Assembly: GCA_001510575.1 (NCBI GenBank)
Contig: LNGK01000010.1
Location: 495,825-559,824 of the forward strand
Direction: 5' to 3'
Source of the DNA: Knoxdaviesia capensis
Lineage: Eukaryota > Ascomycota > Sordariomycetes > Microascales > Gondwanamycetaceae
Length of the DNA: 64,000 nt
Notes under the pieces: generated by a model
The model's database searches: none
The model's input: the letters and a program-made list of their open reading frames with translations, nothing else
Told to the model about the DNA's origin: nothing
Part shown: one piece after another, positions 10,670-23,299 of the stretch
How the letters are laid out: each line of letters begins with the position of its first letter
How positions within the stretch are numbered: the first letter of the stretch is position 1
Program-made: the position numbers and the translations under genes

Positions 10670-13600
10670 GAAGTAAAAGAGAGCCGAGCTTCTAGCTAAT
10701 ATCTACGAGGCTACCCTAGAACCTAAAGGAGAGACTCCTATATATATACCCGATACCCGTACTATCTACTATCCTCCCCTCCTTTAGGTATAGTTTATAG
10801 AAGTAATAACTAAGACGGTTACTAAGAACTTAAAGGAAATTAAGAAGGATAGCGATAGGAAGTAGAACTAAATCGTAGATTTAAAGTAGTAATAGGTATT
10901 AATTAAAAAGATCTTAGAGATATAAGATAAGGTTTTATAGATAACCTAGGAGAATAAACGATAACGTAGATCCTCTTTCTAATAGTAAGAATACTAGTTA
11001 GAAGACGAAGATAACGATAACTTAGACGAAAACGGGAACTATAGACGTTTAGCTACGAAAGTTAAAATAAAAGAGCTTAAGAACTACGCTATCCTTATCG
11101 ATAAGACCTTAAAGTTAGCTAGTACTTCGGAATAGCTATAGTAGTCTAAAGAATTTAAGACTACCCTAAGCGCGTTAGGTATTACTATCGAATAACTCTA
11201 AGACCTCTAACCCCTAGTAAGCGTATATATAATACGTATAATAAAAGAATCGATCGCCCCTAAGATTTCCTTTATATTTAAGGATAAGGTAAATACTTAT
11301 ACCTTATTTAAATCGCTAAAGTAAAATTTCTAAGTAACTAGGGAATCGTAGATTAAAAATATTATAATACTTTTTAATTTCTAAACTAAACTAAGAAAGG
11401 GAATATACTAAATCCTAAATCGATTCGTCTCTATAGTATATAAAGTAAGACTAAAAGGGCTTATAATCCTAACTATCTTAACTATAATAGGCGCCTACTA
11501 TTATATTACTACCTACTACCCTAAGCTTAATAGAGACCTCTACGCTATCCTAAAGAGTTTTAATAAGGATATCGACGATAAGGCCGCCCTTATTATAGCT
11601 ATATCTAAATATATAGCTAAGAATATAAACTACGCTACGCGCTAGTAGTAATCTAGATATCCTCTTAATTAGAAGAAGGATAATAACGTAAAGAAACCCG
11701 ATTACTATACCCCCCCCTCCCTTAAGCCTACTACTAGTAGTATCCCTATTTAAAAGAAGAGTAATATTTAATACTATTAGTATAGCTTAAAAGGTTATAT
11801 TATAAGTAAGTACTAAGCGAAGGCGAATAGTAAAGAGAAGACTTATAAGCTAGGAGCCGTAAATACTACGACTTCTACTAAGAAACCTACTAAGGGTAAA
11901 AGTAATAAGCCTCTAAAAGATATTAAGCTAGAGGAGTCGACTACCCTCTACGGTACTACCTATATTACTATAGACTAATAACCCTTTAAGCCTTACCTTA
12001 TATACTATATCTATATAAATTAAATTTATAATATAGGTTCGGATTCCTATATTTTAAATAACCTATCTTAGTTTAAGCGAGGATCCCTAAAGACTTTTAC
12101 TAATTTAATTAAGTTAAGGAGCGGATTATTAGGAGTTTAATATATTAGAACTATTTAACTCTAGATAAAAGATAGATCTAACCTTAGGATTACTAATATC
12201 TAATATTACCCTACCTTTCCTATTAACGTTATCTCTAAAATTATTTAGTATAAGAAGGGGTACGTTTTAATAGTAAACTAGCTAATAATTAAGGATAAGG
12301 TTATTATTACTATCTTTTTAATAGAAAGAGGCTTTACGTTAGAAGTAAAGGAAGGCCCTAAGGCCTATATAACTATAAACGAGGTTCCTCGCGAGGAAAG
12401 CTATACCTTATATACCGAAGTTAATAGTACTATATACGCTAACGTATCCCTACGTACGCTCTTAGAAAGCGAGGCTCTTATATACTAGCGCCTATACTAC
12501 CCTAGAAAGGTAGCTATATCCTAAATAGTTAAAGCGGTTACTAGTTCTCTAGTTAAGAAGGTAACTAGACTTATCGAGCCTTATAGCGCCTACGAGTTTA
12601 AAAAGATAACGTCTTTTAAACTACTAGATTCTAAAGTACCCTCTAAGGTACCTAGGGAGGTTATCTATATAGATATAAGTACTATATAACCGGTATCTAT
12701 AAGCGGGAATAGCTACTTCTTATTAGTATATAATAAAGCGATGAGCTAACGATCGGTTTATATAACGGCCTAGAAAAGTAATATACTTATATATATCTAG
12801 AAGACTATTAAGAGATAGGTACTAGAGCTAAGCTAGAAGCCTAAGAAGCTCTATAGCGATAACGGTACCGACGTTAGTATTAAGAAGCTAGCTACTTACT
12901 ATAACGAGTAAGGAATCGAGTATATAATATCGCTTCTATACTACTTAACTAAGAACGGGCGTATTAAGCGTAGTATCCGTAAGGTCTTATAGAAGACTAA
13001 AGTAACCGTTATTACTAAGAGTATCCCGCTAGAGCTATAGGATAAGATTATAACCGCGGTAATCTATATACTTAATTAGATAGTTATCTCTAAGAGCTTT
13101 AATATACTAATTAGCGCTTTTTAGAAGGCTTACGGGATATACGAGAAGGTTAATATATTATACCTTTAAATACTAGGTTCTAAATATATCGTATATATAA
13201 ACCCCCTCTAGTAATAGAAGATATTAAGCGCTAAATTCGATAGCTAAAATACTAAGCTAATACCTATAGGCGTAGAAGGTATCCTAGTTAGATACTAAGG
13301 CCGCTATCTTTATAGAGTATAGATTCTAGAATTCGGATAGGTATATATTACTAAGGATATCTAGTTTTAAGAACGTATCTATAAGCTTTTATATAGAAAG
13401 TACGTTTAATCTTACCCTCTAGGAGCGCTATGCTAGTTAAAAGCTAACGCTATTACTAATAGTAGTATCCCTAAGAAAGGGATATCTAGCGTATCGGAGC
13501 TATCTAGCGTACCGGAGCTATCTAGGGTATCGGAGCTAATAGCTATATTAGAACTATCTAATACGTAAAACTTATTAGATAACGAGGAAGTTATAACCGC

Positions 13601-15332
13601 GAATCCTCTTATTACTAACGAGAGCTACTCGAGACTAGATAAACTTAAAGACCTTAACGAATTAGCTAGTAACTAACTACTAGGAAGTATTTTTATAGTA
13701 ATATCTAATTTAATCTACCTACGTAATATTAACGAAGTATTAAAGCGTAACCCTTAGCGAGATTAAAAAGCTATAGGAACCTAGATAGAAGCTATTAAGA
13801 CTAAATTTTAGAAGGTTATTAAGATAAAAACTTTTAAAGTAATATAGGGAAAGCCTCTAAAGAAACCGATTACTACGAAGCTCGCTTTTTAATAGAAAAC
13901 TAACACGGAGGGTAATAAAACTAAGAAGAGAGTAAGATAGTATACTTAAGGCTTTTAATAACGAGAAGGCGTCGACTTCTACGAAACGTTCGTATTAACC
14001 GCGACCCTAGATACGTAGAGGATCCTATTAGCCCTCGTAGTTAAGACGAGAGCTACCCTATAGTAGATAAACGTAGTCTCTACCTACTTATAAAGAAAGC
14101 TTAAGGAAACGATCTATATTATCCTTAAGCTTATAATACGTAAGTACCTAAATAAATATCTTAAGGAAGCCCTAAAAGTTAGATAGAAGTTAAGAAGCGC
14201 TTAGTAGTATTTTATTCTATTAAAACTATTATATAAATTAAAGTAGTTAAGAAGATAGTAGTAGATTCGCTTCTAAGAGGTATTCGTAATAATCGGATTT
14301 AAGCCTTTATAGGCTAATAACGTAACCTACTATAACCCCTAGACCTAAGTAGTTATCTCTTCTTACGTCGATAACTTACTAATCCTTTCCCCTAATAAAT
14401 CTATAACTAATTAATTCGAGAAAGACCTAGTAAGTATCTTAATCTCTAAGTACTAAGGAGAGCCTAAATAGCTCTTAGGAATAGCTATTAAGATTAAGAA
14501 CGATAGTATCTTAATTAGCTAGGATACCTATATTAGAGATATATTAGAGGAGTTCTAGCTTTTAAATTACTAAACCGTAACTACGCTAATAGAGCTAGTT
14601 ACCTTTTTACCCCCTAAGTATAAAGATATATAACTTACTAATTAAGGCTTATATTATTAAATAATAAGAAAGCTCTTATACCTTATAGGAAAGACCTAAC
14701 CTAACGTAGCCTACGTTATATATTAGTATACGCGCTTCTCTTATAACCTACGAATTATATACGCTAAAGGCCTAAAGCGTATACTACGGTACCTTACTAG
14801 ATACGCTTAGAAGGGGATTACTTACTAACGGAGTCCTATAGCGTAAGATTAGATACTAAACGCCTAAGCTAATACCTTATATAGTAATACCGAAGACGCT
14901 AAATTTAAATTAACTACTAGCTATATTATTATACTTAATAATAACCTTATTAGCTAGTATAGTAAACGGTAGAGGCGGACTACCGACTCTTCTATTAAAA
15001 CTGAGATCTACGCGTTACGAGAGATTATATATTACCTAGTATAACTTTAATATTTACTAACTAAGCTTAACTTTTATATTAGGAATATCGTCCTCTAGGA
15101 GGATAATACCGTTACTATTACTACTATTACGAAACCTATTTACTATCTAAACCTAAAGTACGTTAGTACGCCTCTTTACTCTACTATTAACTAAATACGG
15201 GAACTTAATATTAGAGTATAATACGTGCCTACGGTAGAATAATTAGCGGATATACTAACTAAGCTATTAGGGAGAGTGCTATTTAAGAGGTATACGGGAC
15301 TACTAGTATATAACGTTCTAACTAAGAAGGGG
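10670..15332 (+). pseudogene. Copia gag-pol remnant of E2
   Basis: Order along the plus strand: Gag from ~10,670 (acidic/lysine-rich, helical-looking) with a CX2CX4HX4C zinc knuckle at ~11,770-11,815; aspartic protease at ~12,030 (GSDSxIL context); integrase ~12,640-13,260 with LYSDNGTD readable and the catalytic Glu before RSIR now Lys; RT ~13,800-14,620 with SSYVDNLL; RNase H ~14,830-15,320. All are riddled with TAA/TAG stops and no TGA, as expected from RIP. The gag start is approximate. Confidence 0.8.
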
Positions 15333-15592
15333 TATTAAATATTAGATTAATTTATATTATATTATCCTTTATATAGCTAGAAGTTTATAATAAAGAATAA
15401 GGCTACGATAAATAGCCTAGGGAATAATAATAGATATAATATAGATTTACGAAGAGCCTAGTATAGGAAGGGAAGCCTTAGAAGGTATCAGGGATCTAGA
15501 CGGGGGAAGCCTAGATCCTATAGGGGATAAGAAGGAAGCTTTCCCCCTATCTATTCTAGCATAGTATTTCATAGCTATTAACTACTTATCTT
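15333..15592 (+). repeat. Copia 3' LTR of E2, cut by gap
   Basis: The first 260 bp of the 343-bp LTR, starting TATTAAATATTAG; the remainder is in the N run. Confidence 0.85.
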
Positions 15593-15836
15593 NNNNNNNN
15601 NNNNNNNNNNNNNNNNNNNNNNNNNNNNNNNNNNNNNNNNNNNNNNNNNNNNNNNNNNNNNNNNNNNNNNNNNNNNNNNNNNNNNNNNNNNNNNNNNNNN
15701 NNNNNNNNNNNNNNNNNNNNNNNNNNNNNNNNNNNNNNNNNNNNNNNNNNNNNNNNNNNNNNNNNNNNNNNNNNNNNNNNNNNNNNNNNNNNNNNNNNNN
15801 NNNNNNNNNNNNNNNNNNNNNNNNNNNNNNNNNNNN
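15593..15836. other. Assembly gap (244 N)
   Basis: A run of N between the 3' LTR of E2 and the leader of E3. It should contain the end of one LTR, a 5' LTR and a primer binding site, which together need more than 244 bp unless one LTR is shared, so the gap length is probably not real or E2 and E3 share one LTR. Confidence 0.95.
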
Positions 15837-16039
15837 ACGGGAACCGAGAAAACTTCCGTAGTCCCTCCCCCCCCTGTTTTCGGATCCTAGAAGCCGTTTA
15901 ACTCCTATAGCACTCCGATTTTTTACGTTCTAATAGAACGAGTTTTAGTAACTAATTCTACCCCCCTTCCCCTACTAAGTTAGCCTTACTATTTACGATA
16001 TTATATAACGATCGATATCCCTAACTAAGTCCTCGACTT

Positions 16040-19000
16040 CGAGGTAGAAGAGAGCCAAGCTTCTAGCTAATATCTACGAGGCTACCTTAGAACCCGAGGG
16101 AGAGACTCTTATATATATACCCGATACCCGTACCGTCTACTATCCTCCCCTCCCCTAGGTATAGTTTATAGAAGTAATAACCGAGATAATTATTAAGAAC
16201 TTAAGGGAAATTAAGAAGGATAGCGATAAGAAGTAGAACTAAATTATAGATTTAGAGCGGTAGTAAGTATTAATTAAGAAGATCTTAGAGATATAAGATA
16301 AGGTTTTATAGATAACCTAGGAGAATAAACGATAACGTAAATCCTCTTTCTAATAGTAAGAATACTAGTTAAAAGATAAAGATAACGATAACTTAGATAA
16401 AGACGGGAACTATAGACGTTTAGCTACGAAGGTTAAGATAAGGGAGCTTAAGAACTACGTTATCCTTATTAATAAGACCCTAAAGCTAGCTAGTACTTCG
16501 GAATAGCTATAGTAGTCTAAAGAATTCGAGACTACCCTAAACGCGCTAGGTATTACTATTAAATAACTCTAAGACCTCTAACCCCTAGTAAGCGCGTATA
16601 TAGTACGTATAATAAAGGAAACGATTACCCCCGAGATTTCCTCTATATTTAAGGATAAGGTAAATACTTATACCTTATTTAAATCGCTAAAGTAGAATTT
16701 CTAAGTAACTAAGGAGTCGCGGATTAAAAATATTATAATAGTTTTTAATTTCTAAACTAAACCGAGAGAGGGAGTATACTAAATCCTAAATCGATTCGTC
16801 TCTATAGTATATAAAGTAAGACTAGAAGGGCTCGTAATCCTAACTATCTTAACCGCGATAGGCGCCTACTATTATATTACCGCCCGCTACCCTAAGCTTA
16901 ATAGAGACCTCTACGCTATCTTAAAGAGCTTTAATAAAGATATTAACGATAAGGCTACCCTTATTATAGCTATATCGGAATATATAGCTAAGAATATAAA
17001 CCGCGTTACGCGCTAGTAGTAATCTAGATATCCTCCTAACTAGAAGAAAGATAATAGCGTGAAGAAACTTAACTACTATACCCCCCCCTCCCCTAAGCCT
17101 ACTACTAGTAGTATCCCTATCTAGAAGAAAAGTAATATTTAATACTATTAATATAGCTTAAAAGGTTATATTATAAGTAAGTATTAAGCGAAGGTAAATA
17201 GTAAAAAGAAGATTTATAAGCTAGGAGCCGTAAATACTATAACTTCTACTAAGAAGCCTACTAAGGGTAAAGGTAATAAGCCTCCGAAAGACGCTAAGCT
17301 AGAAGAGTTAACTACCCTCTATAGTATTACTTATACCGCTATAAACTAATAACCCTTTAAACCCTACTCTATATATTATATCTATACGAATTAGATCTAT
17401 AATATAGGTTTAAATTCCTATATTTTAAATAACCTATCTTAATTTAAGTAAGGATCCCTAAAGACTTTTACTAATTTAATTAAGTTAAGGAGCGGATTAT
17501 CGGGAGTTCGATATATTAAAACTATTTAACTCTAAATAAAAGATAGATCTAACCTTAGGATTACTAATATCTAGTATTACTTTACCTTTCCTATTAACGT
17601 TATCTCTAGAATTATTTAGTATAAGAAAGGGTACGTTTTAGTAGTAGATTAGCTAATAATTAAGGATAAGGTTATTACTACTATCTTTCTAATAGAAAGA
17701 GGCTTTACGCTAGAAGTAAAGGAAGGCCTTAAGGCCTATACGACTATAAATAAGGTTCCTTATAAGGAAGGCTATACTTTATATATTAAAGTTAACGGTA
17801 CCGTATATACTAACGTATCCCTACGTACGCTCTTAGAGAGCGAGGCTCTTATATACTAGCGCCTATACTACCCTAGAAGGGTAGCTATATCTTAAATAAT
17901 TAAGGTAGTTACTAGTTTTTTAGTTAAGAAGGTAACTAGACTTATCGAGCCTTATAACGCCTATAAGTTTAGAAAGATAACGTCTTTTAAACTACTAGAC
18001 TCTAAAGTACCCTCTAAGGTACCTAAGGAGGTTATCTATATAGATATAAGTACTATACGACTAGTATCTACGAGCGGGAATAGCTATTTCTTATTAATAT
18101 ATAATAAAGCGATAAGCTAACGATCGGTTTATATAATAGCCTAGAAGAGTAATATATTTATATATATCTAGAAGACTATTAAGAGATAGGCGCTAGAGCT
18201 AGGCTAGAAGCCTAAGAAGCTCTATAGCGATAACGGTACTAACGTTAGTATTAAGAAGCTAGTTACTTATTATAACGAGTAAGGAATTAAGTATATAATA
18301 TTACCTCTATACTACTTAACTAAGAACGGGCGTATTAAGTATAGTATCCGCGAGGTCTTATAGAAGACTAAAGTAACCGTTATTACCGAGAGTATCCTAC
18401 TAAAGCTATAGGATAAGATTATAACCGTAGTAGTCTATATACTTAATCGGATAGTTATCTCTAGGAGCTTTAATACGCTAATTAGCGCCTTTTAGAAAGC
18501 TTACGGGATATATAAGAAGGTTAATATATTATACCTTTAAATACTAGGTTTTAAGTATATCGTATATATAAACCCCCTCTAGCGATAGAAGATATTAAGC
18601 GCTAAATTTAATAGCTAAAATACTAAGCTAGTACTTATAGGCGTAGAAGGTATCTTAGTTAGATACTAAGGCCGTTATCTTTATAGAGTATAGATTCTAG
18701 AATTTAGATAGGTATATATTACTAAGGATATCCGATTTTAGGAACGTATCTATAAGCTTTTATATAGAAAGTATATTTAATCTTACCTTCTAGGAGCGCT
18801 ACGCTAGTCGAAAGTTAGCGTTACTACTAGTAGTAGTATCCCTAAGAAGGGGATATCTAGCGTATTAGAGCTATCTAGCGTATTAGAGCTATCTAGGGTA
18901 TCGGAGCTAACGGCCGTATTAAAACTATCTAATACGTAGAACTTATTAGACGATGAGGAAGTTACGACTACGAATCCTCTTATTACTAACGAGAGCCGCT

Positions 19001-20703
19001 TAAGACTAGATAAACTCGAAGACCTTAATAAATTAGCTAGCGACTAATTACCGGGAAGTACTTTTATAATAGTATCTAATTTAATCTACTTACGTAATAC
19101 TAACGAAGTATTAAAGCGTAACTCTTAGCGAGATTAGAAAGCTATAGGAACCTAGATAGAAGCTATTAAGACTAAATTTTAGAAGGTTATTAAGATAAAG
19201 ACTTTTAAGGTAATATAGGGAAAGCCTCTAAAGAAACCGATTACTACGAAGCTCGCCTTTTAATAAAAGACTAATATAGAGGGTAACGAAACTAAGAAAA
19301 AAGTAAGATAGTACGCTTAAGGCTTTTAATAATAAGAAGGTATCGACTTCTACGAAACGTTTATATTAACCGCGACCCTAGATACGTAGAGGATCCTATT
19401 AGCCCTCGTAGTTAAGATAAGAGCTACCTTATAGTAAATAGACGTAGTCTCTACTTACTTATAAGGAGAGCTTAAGGAAACGATCTATATTATCCCTAAG
19501 CCTATAATACGTAAATACTTAGATAAATATCCTAAGGAGGCCCTAAAGGTTAGATAGAAGTTAGGAAGCGCTTAGTAGTATTTTATTTTACTAAAACTAC
19601 TATATAAATTAAAATAGTTAGGAAGATAGTAGTAGATTCGCTTCTAAGAGGTACTCGTAATAATCGGATTTAAGCCTTTATAAGCTAATAACGTAACTTA
19701 CTATAACCCCTAAACCTAAGTAGTTATCTCTTCTTACGTTAATAACCTACTAATCCTTTCCCTTAATAAATCTATAGCTAATTAATTTAAGAAAGACCTA
19801 GTAAGTATCCTAATCTCTAAGTACTAGGGAGAGCCTAAATAGCTCCTAGGAATAGCTATTAAAATTAAGAACGATAGTATCTTAATTAGCTAGGATACCT
19901 ATATTAGAGATATACTAGAGGAGTTCTAGCTTTTAAATTACTAAACTATAACTACGTTAATAGAGTTAGTTACCTTTTTACCCCCTAAGTATAAAGATAT
20001 ATAACTTACTAATTAAGGCTTATACTATTAAATAATAAGAAAGCTCTTATACCTTATAGGAAAAACCTAACCTAACGTAGCCTACGCTATATATTAATAT
20101 ACGCGCTTCTCTTACGACCTATAAATTATATACGTTAAAGGCCTAAAGCGTATACTACGGTACCTTACTAAATACGCTTAAAAGGGGATTACCTACTAAT
20201 AGAGTCTTATAGCATAAGATTAGATATTAAATACCTAGGCCGATACCTCGTATAATAATACCGAAGATACTAAATTTAAATTAACTACTAGTTATATTAT
20301 TATACTTAATAATAACCCTATTAGCTAGTATAGTAAATAGTAGAAGCGGACTACTAACTCTTCTATTAAAGCCGAGATCTACGCGCTACGAGAAACTATA
20401 TACTACTTAATATAGCTTTAATATTTACTAACTAAGCTTAACTTTTATATTAGGAATATCGTCCTCTAGGAAGATAATACCGCTACTATTACCGCCGTTA
20501 CGAAACCTACTTACTATCCGAACCTAAAATACGTCGGTACGCCTCTTTACTTTACTATTAACCGAGTATAGGAACTTAATATTAGAGTATAATACGTACC
20601 TACGGTAGAATAATTAGTAGATATACTAACTAAGCTATTAAGAAGAGTATTATTTAAGAGGCACGCGGGACTATTAATATATAACGTTCTAACTAAGAAG
20701 GGG
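16040..20703 (+). pseudogene. Copia gag-pol remnant of E3
   Basis: Collinear with the gag-pol of E2 and equally stop-ridden. LYSDNGTN (integrase) at ~18,215-18,245 and SSYVNNLL (RT active site, both Asp codons lost) at ~19,730-19,750 show further RIP-type G-to-A changes relative to E2. E2 and E3 differ mostly by CG/TA pairs and single C/T changes. Confidence 0.78.
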
Positions 20704-21045
20704 TATTAAATATTAGAATAATTTATATTATATTATCCTTTATATAGCTAGAAGTTTATAATAAAGAATAAGGCTACGATAAATAGCTTAGGGAATAATA
20801 ATAAATATAATATAGATTTACGAAGAGCCTAGTATAGGAAGGGAAGCCTTAGAAGGCATTAGGGATCTAGACGGGGGGAAGCCTAGATCCTATAGGGGAT
20901 AAGAAGGAAGCTTTCCCCCTATCTATTCTAGCTTAGTATTCATAGCCATTAACTACTTATCTTATTTTTTACCCCCTACCTTTGTGAATAGTATTGACTG
21001 TAAAGTTACGCTTCTATTTTAACCGCCTTTCCTATATTTCTAACA
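20704..21045 (+). repeat. Copia 3' LTR of E3 (342 bp)
   Basis: From TATTAAATATTAGAA to TTTCTAACA. Its last third keeps TGTG and TTGACTG, so RIP is weaker here than in the element body. Confidence 0.85.
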
Positions 21046-21529
21046 TGTAATGCACTCTAACCTATTAGGGATCTATAAGATCCCCTTTCTTAACTAGATC
21101 GTCCGCGATCTACCTTTAACTAGTAAAGGATATTAAAAGGACTTCCCTTTATATAATTTTATACTCGTACTACGAGCGGTTTTTAATTATTTTTATATTT
21201 TTCTAGGGGTCCTCTTTTTTTTTATCCTTTTTAACTTTTCTAAGCGTATAAAAAGAAATATAATATAAAGCGAGTCTAAATAGTAGTTAGATAGGAATAA
21301 TAATAGTAATCGATAGGAAAATAGGTATCTAGTATAATAAAGGGGAACTTCTTATTTATAGCGTTTTAGATAGCTATAGGCACCGTTTTATCCGTCTAAC
21401 GATATAAATACCTTAGTATTAGATAGTATTAGGGGGGATTAAGAATACTACGATACCTAATCGGATAGTAACGGCTTATACTATACTATATAGGTAGCGA
21501 TTACGTAACTCATCTACCTATTATTAGTT

Positions 21530-22300
21530 AATATAGGCGGGCGCTACGTTAGGGAATTAAGCTATAAAGGTAATAGGGACCGGGGCGTTAGGGAAAGGGG
21601 GTACTATTACGATAGCGGTAGCTACTATTAGCGCGGCTATTAGCGTAAATACCGGTATTATAGGTATAACGGCGGCTCTACTAGCTAGTATTAGTACGGT
21701 AATAGCTAATATAACGGGTGCTACTACTAGCGGAGCTACCGTAGGTACTAGTAGGGGTCCTCCCTTAATAATATTAATTTTAACGCCCTTAGTAGCCGAA
21801 AAAAGAGGTAATATATATACTAAGGTCGGGGCTAGCGCTAAAGCCGTACGCCGTAGGCGTATAATAGTTAGTTAAATAAGTACGAGGTATCCCTCGAAGG
21901 TATATTAGATAGCTACTATATTAATAAAACGGCTCGCGTTATTAAATTCTACGCTATTTAACTTCCGATTAGCGGCCGTAGAGTCCCTATTATAGATAAG
22001 TATATATTTAGCTACGGCGATATCCTATAGCGCTTAGGTTTACGTATTTAGCGTATTAATCTAGTTCTTATTAGTATCTATAAAGGTATCTATTTTAGCC
22101 GATATATTACTAAGTACCTAGTAATTAGCTTAATAGTTATAGTATTCGGTATAAGTATTCTATATAATATTATTAATAACGTATCGATAATAGAGAATAC
22201 CTAGGTATTCGATACGTCTTAGCACGTATCGGGTATATAGAATCGGCTTAACGGCTCTAACTATAGCGGTAACGTACGGTACGTTCGTAGCGGGAGTAGT
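21530..22300 (-). pseudogene. Extra reading frame downstream of Gypsy integrase, copy 2
   Basis: Between the integrase end (~23,300) and the 3' LTR lie ~2.2 kb, more than a simple Gypsy element needs. On the minus strand one frame stays open over long stretches with protein-like sequence (SAKIDTFIDTNKNQINTLNT, then AANRKLNSVEFNNASRFIN), followed by an Ala/Val/Pro-rich low-complexity tail. I recognise no family. It might be a third gene, a captured host gene or a C-terminal pol extension. The same frame exists in copy 3 (~31,370-32,130). Limits are approximate. Confidence 0.45.
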
Positions 22301-23299
22301 AGTAAGGGGAATAGCGGCTATAGTAAGTAATAGGGTATTATTAGCGTTATTATTATTATTATTAATAGGCTATTAAGAGATATTATTATCGTTTATAGTA
22401 TAAATAATAGGCTTAGTAAGTAGAATAGCTATTAATAGTGCTAGTAATAGAGAGGATAGATAGGAAAGAGATAATAGTAATAAGAGAGATAAAGAATTAT
22501 CTAATTCTAAATCGTTTATAGCTAGAGATCGCTAGCTTCTTATACTTCTTCGTTAGTTATATAACTATTCGTTTCTTTATTTATTATAAATAAGAAAGAA
22601 TTTAGCTTTTTATCGTAAAAAGTAAGGTTATTACGGCGTTTATCGTACTATAGTAGTCCTTCTATTAGCTAATATAGTCCTAATAGCTATTAAACTAAGT
22701 AGTTACTAAGAAAAGCGGGTCCTAGAGGATAGAAGGGATAGCTAGATAAAGGACGTTTAAGTTAATCGCGGTATTTAGAATATCATACTATAGCGGTATT
22801 ATACTATTCGGTATTAGATAGTATAATTAGCACCTCCTTCCCCTCCCTTTATCGCACGAATATAAGAAAGTACGATAGTTAGCTACGTAAATATAAGTAG
22901 CTAGCGTAAAGCGCGGGAATTAGGAATAAAGAAAGGAAAAAAGAAAAAAATAGTATATAGGCGTAGCGGTAAGTCTAGAGCGTTCTATTAATTATTAATA
23001 TAATAAAATAGGTTAAAAGTAAGGAAATACGCGGGAAAAAATCGGAAAAAGTATATAAAAAGCGGAATATTAGCGGTAATAGTAATAAAATAAAAAAAGA
23101 ATAATAAAAGAAAAATTCTAAAAAGGGAAAATAATATAGCTTAATAGTAAGGCGTAGCTAAAATAAAAATAGAATAAAGGAAATTAGGATATAGATAGAA
23201 TTAGGATATAAATAAGGGATAACTATAGAACGAATATTATAATAGAAAAGTAAAATAATAAATAAAAAATAAAAAAAGAAAGAAATAGTATAAGGTAAG

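Larger units (their letters stand above)
10031..15592 (+). mobile_element. Ty1/Copia retrotransposon E2 (nearly full length)
   Basis: 5' LTR 10,031-10,373, primer binding site at 10,374, gag-pol to ~15,332, and 3' LTR from 15,333 cut by the N gap at 15,593. Expected full length is ~5.65 kb. It is RIP-mutated throughout; one N lies at 10,441 after a run of C. E2 is the reference for ordering Copia domains in this window. Confidence 0.9.
15837..21045 (+). mobile_element. Ty1/Copia retrotransposon E3
   Basis: Begins in the leader (matches 10,466 onward of E2) and ends with a complete 3' LTR at 20,704-21,045, which keeps the canonical end TTTCTAACA. The same domain order as E2 is visible at offsets of ~+5,370: zinc knuckle ~17,140, protease ~17,400, RT ~19,720-19,745, RNase H to ~20,690. 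RIP-mutated throughout. It is followed directly by the last bases of a Gypsy LTR. Confidence 0.88.
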
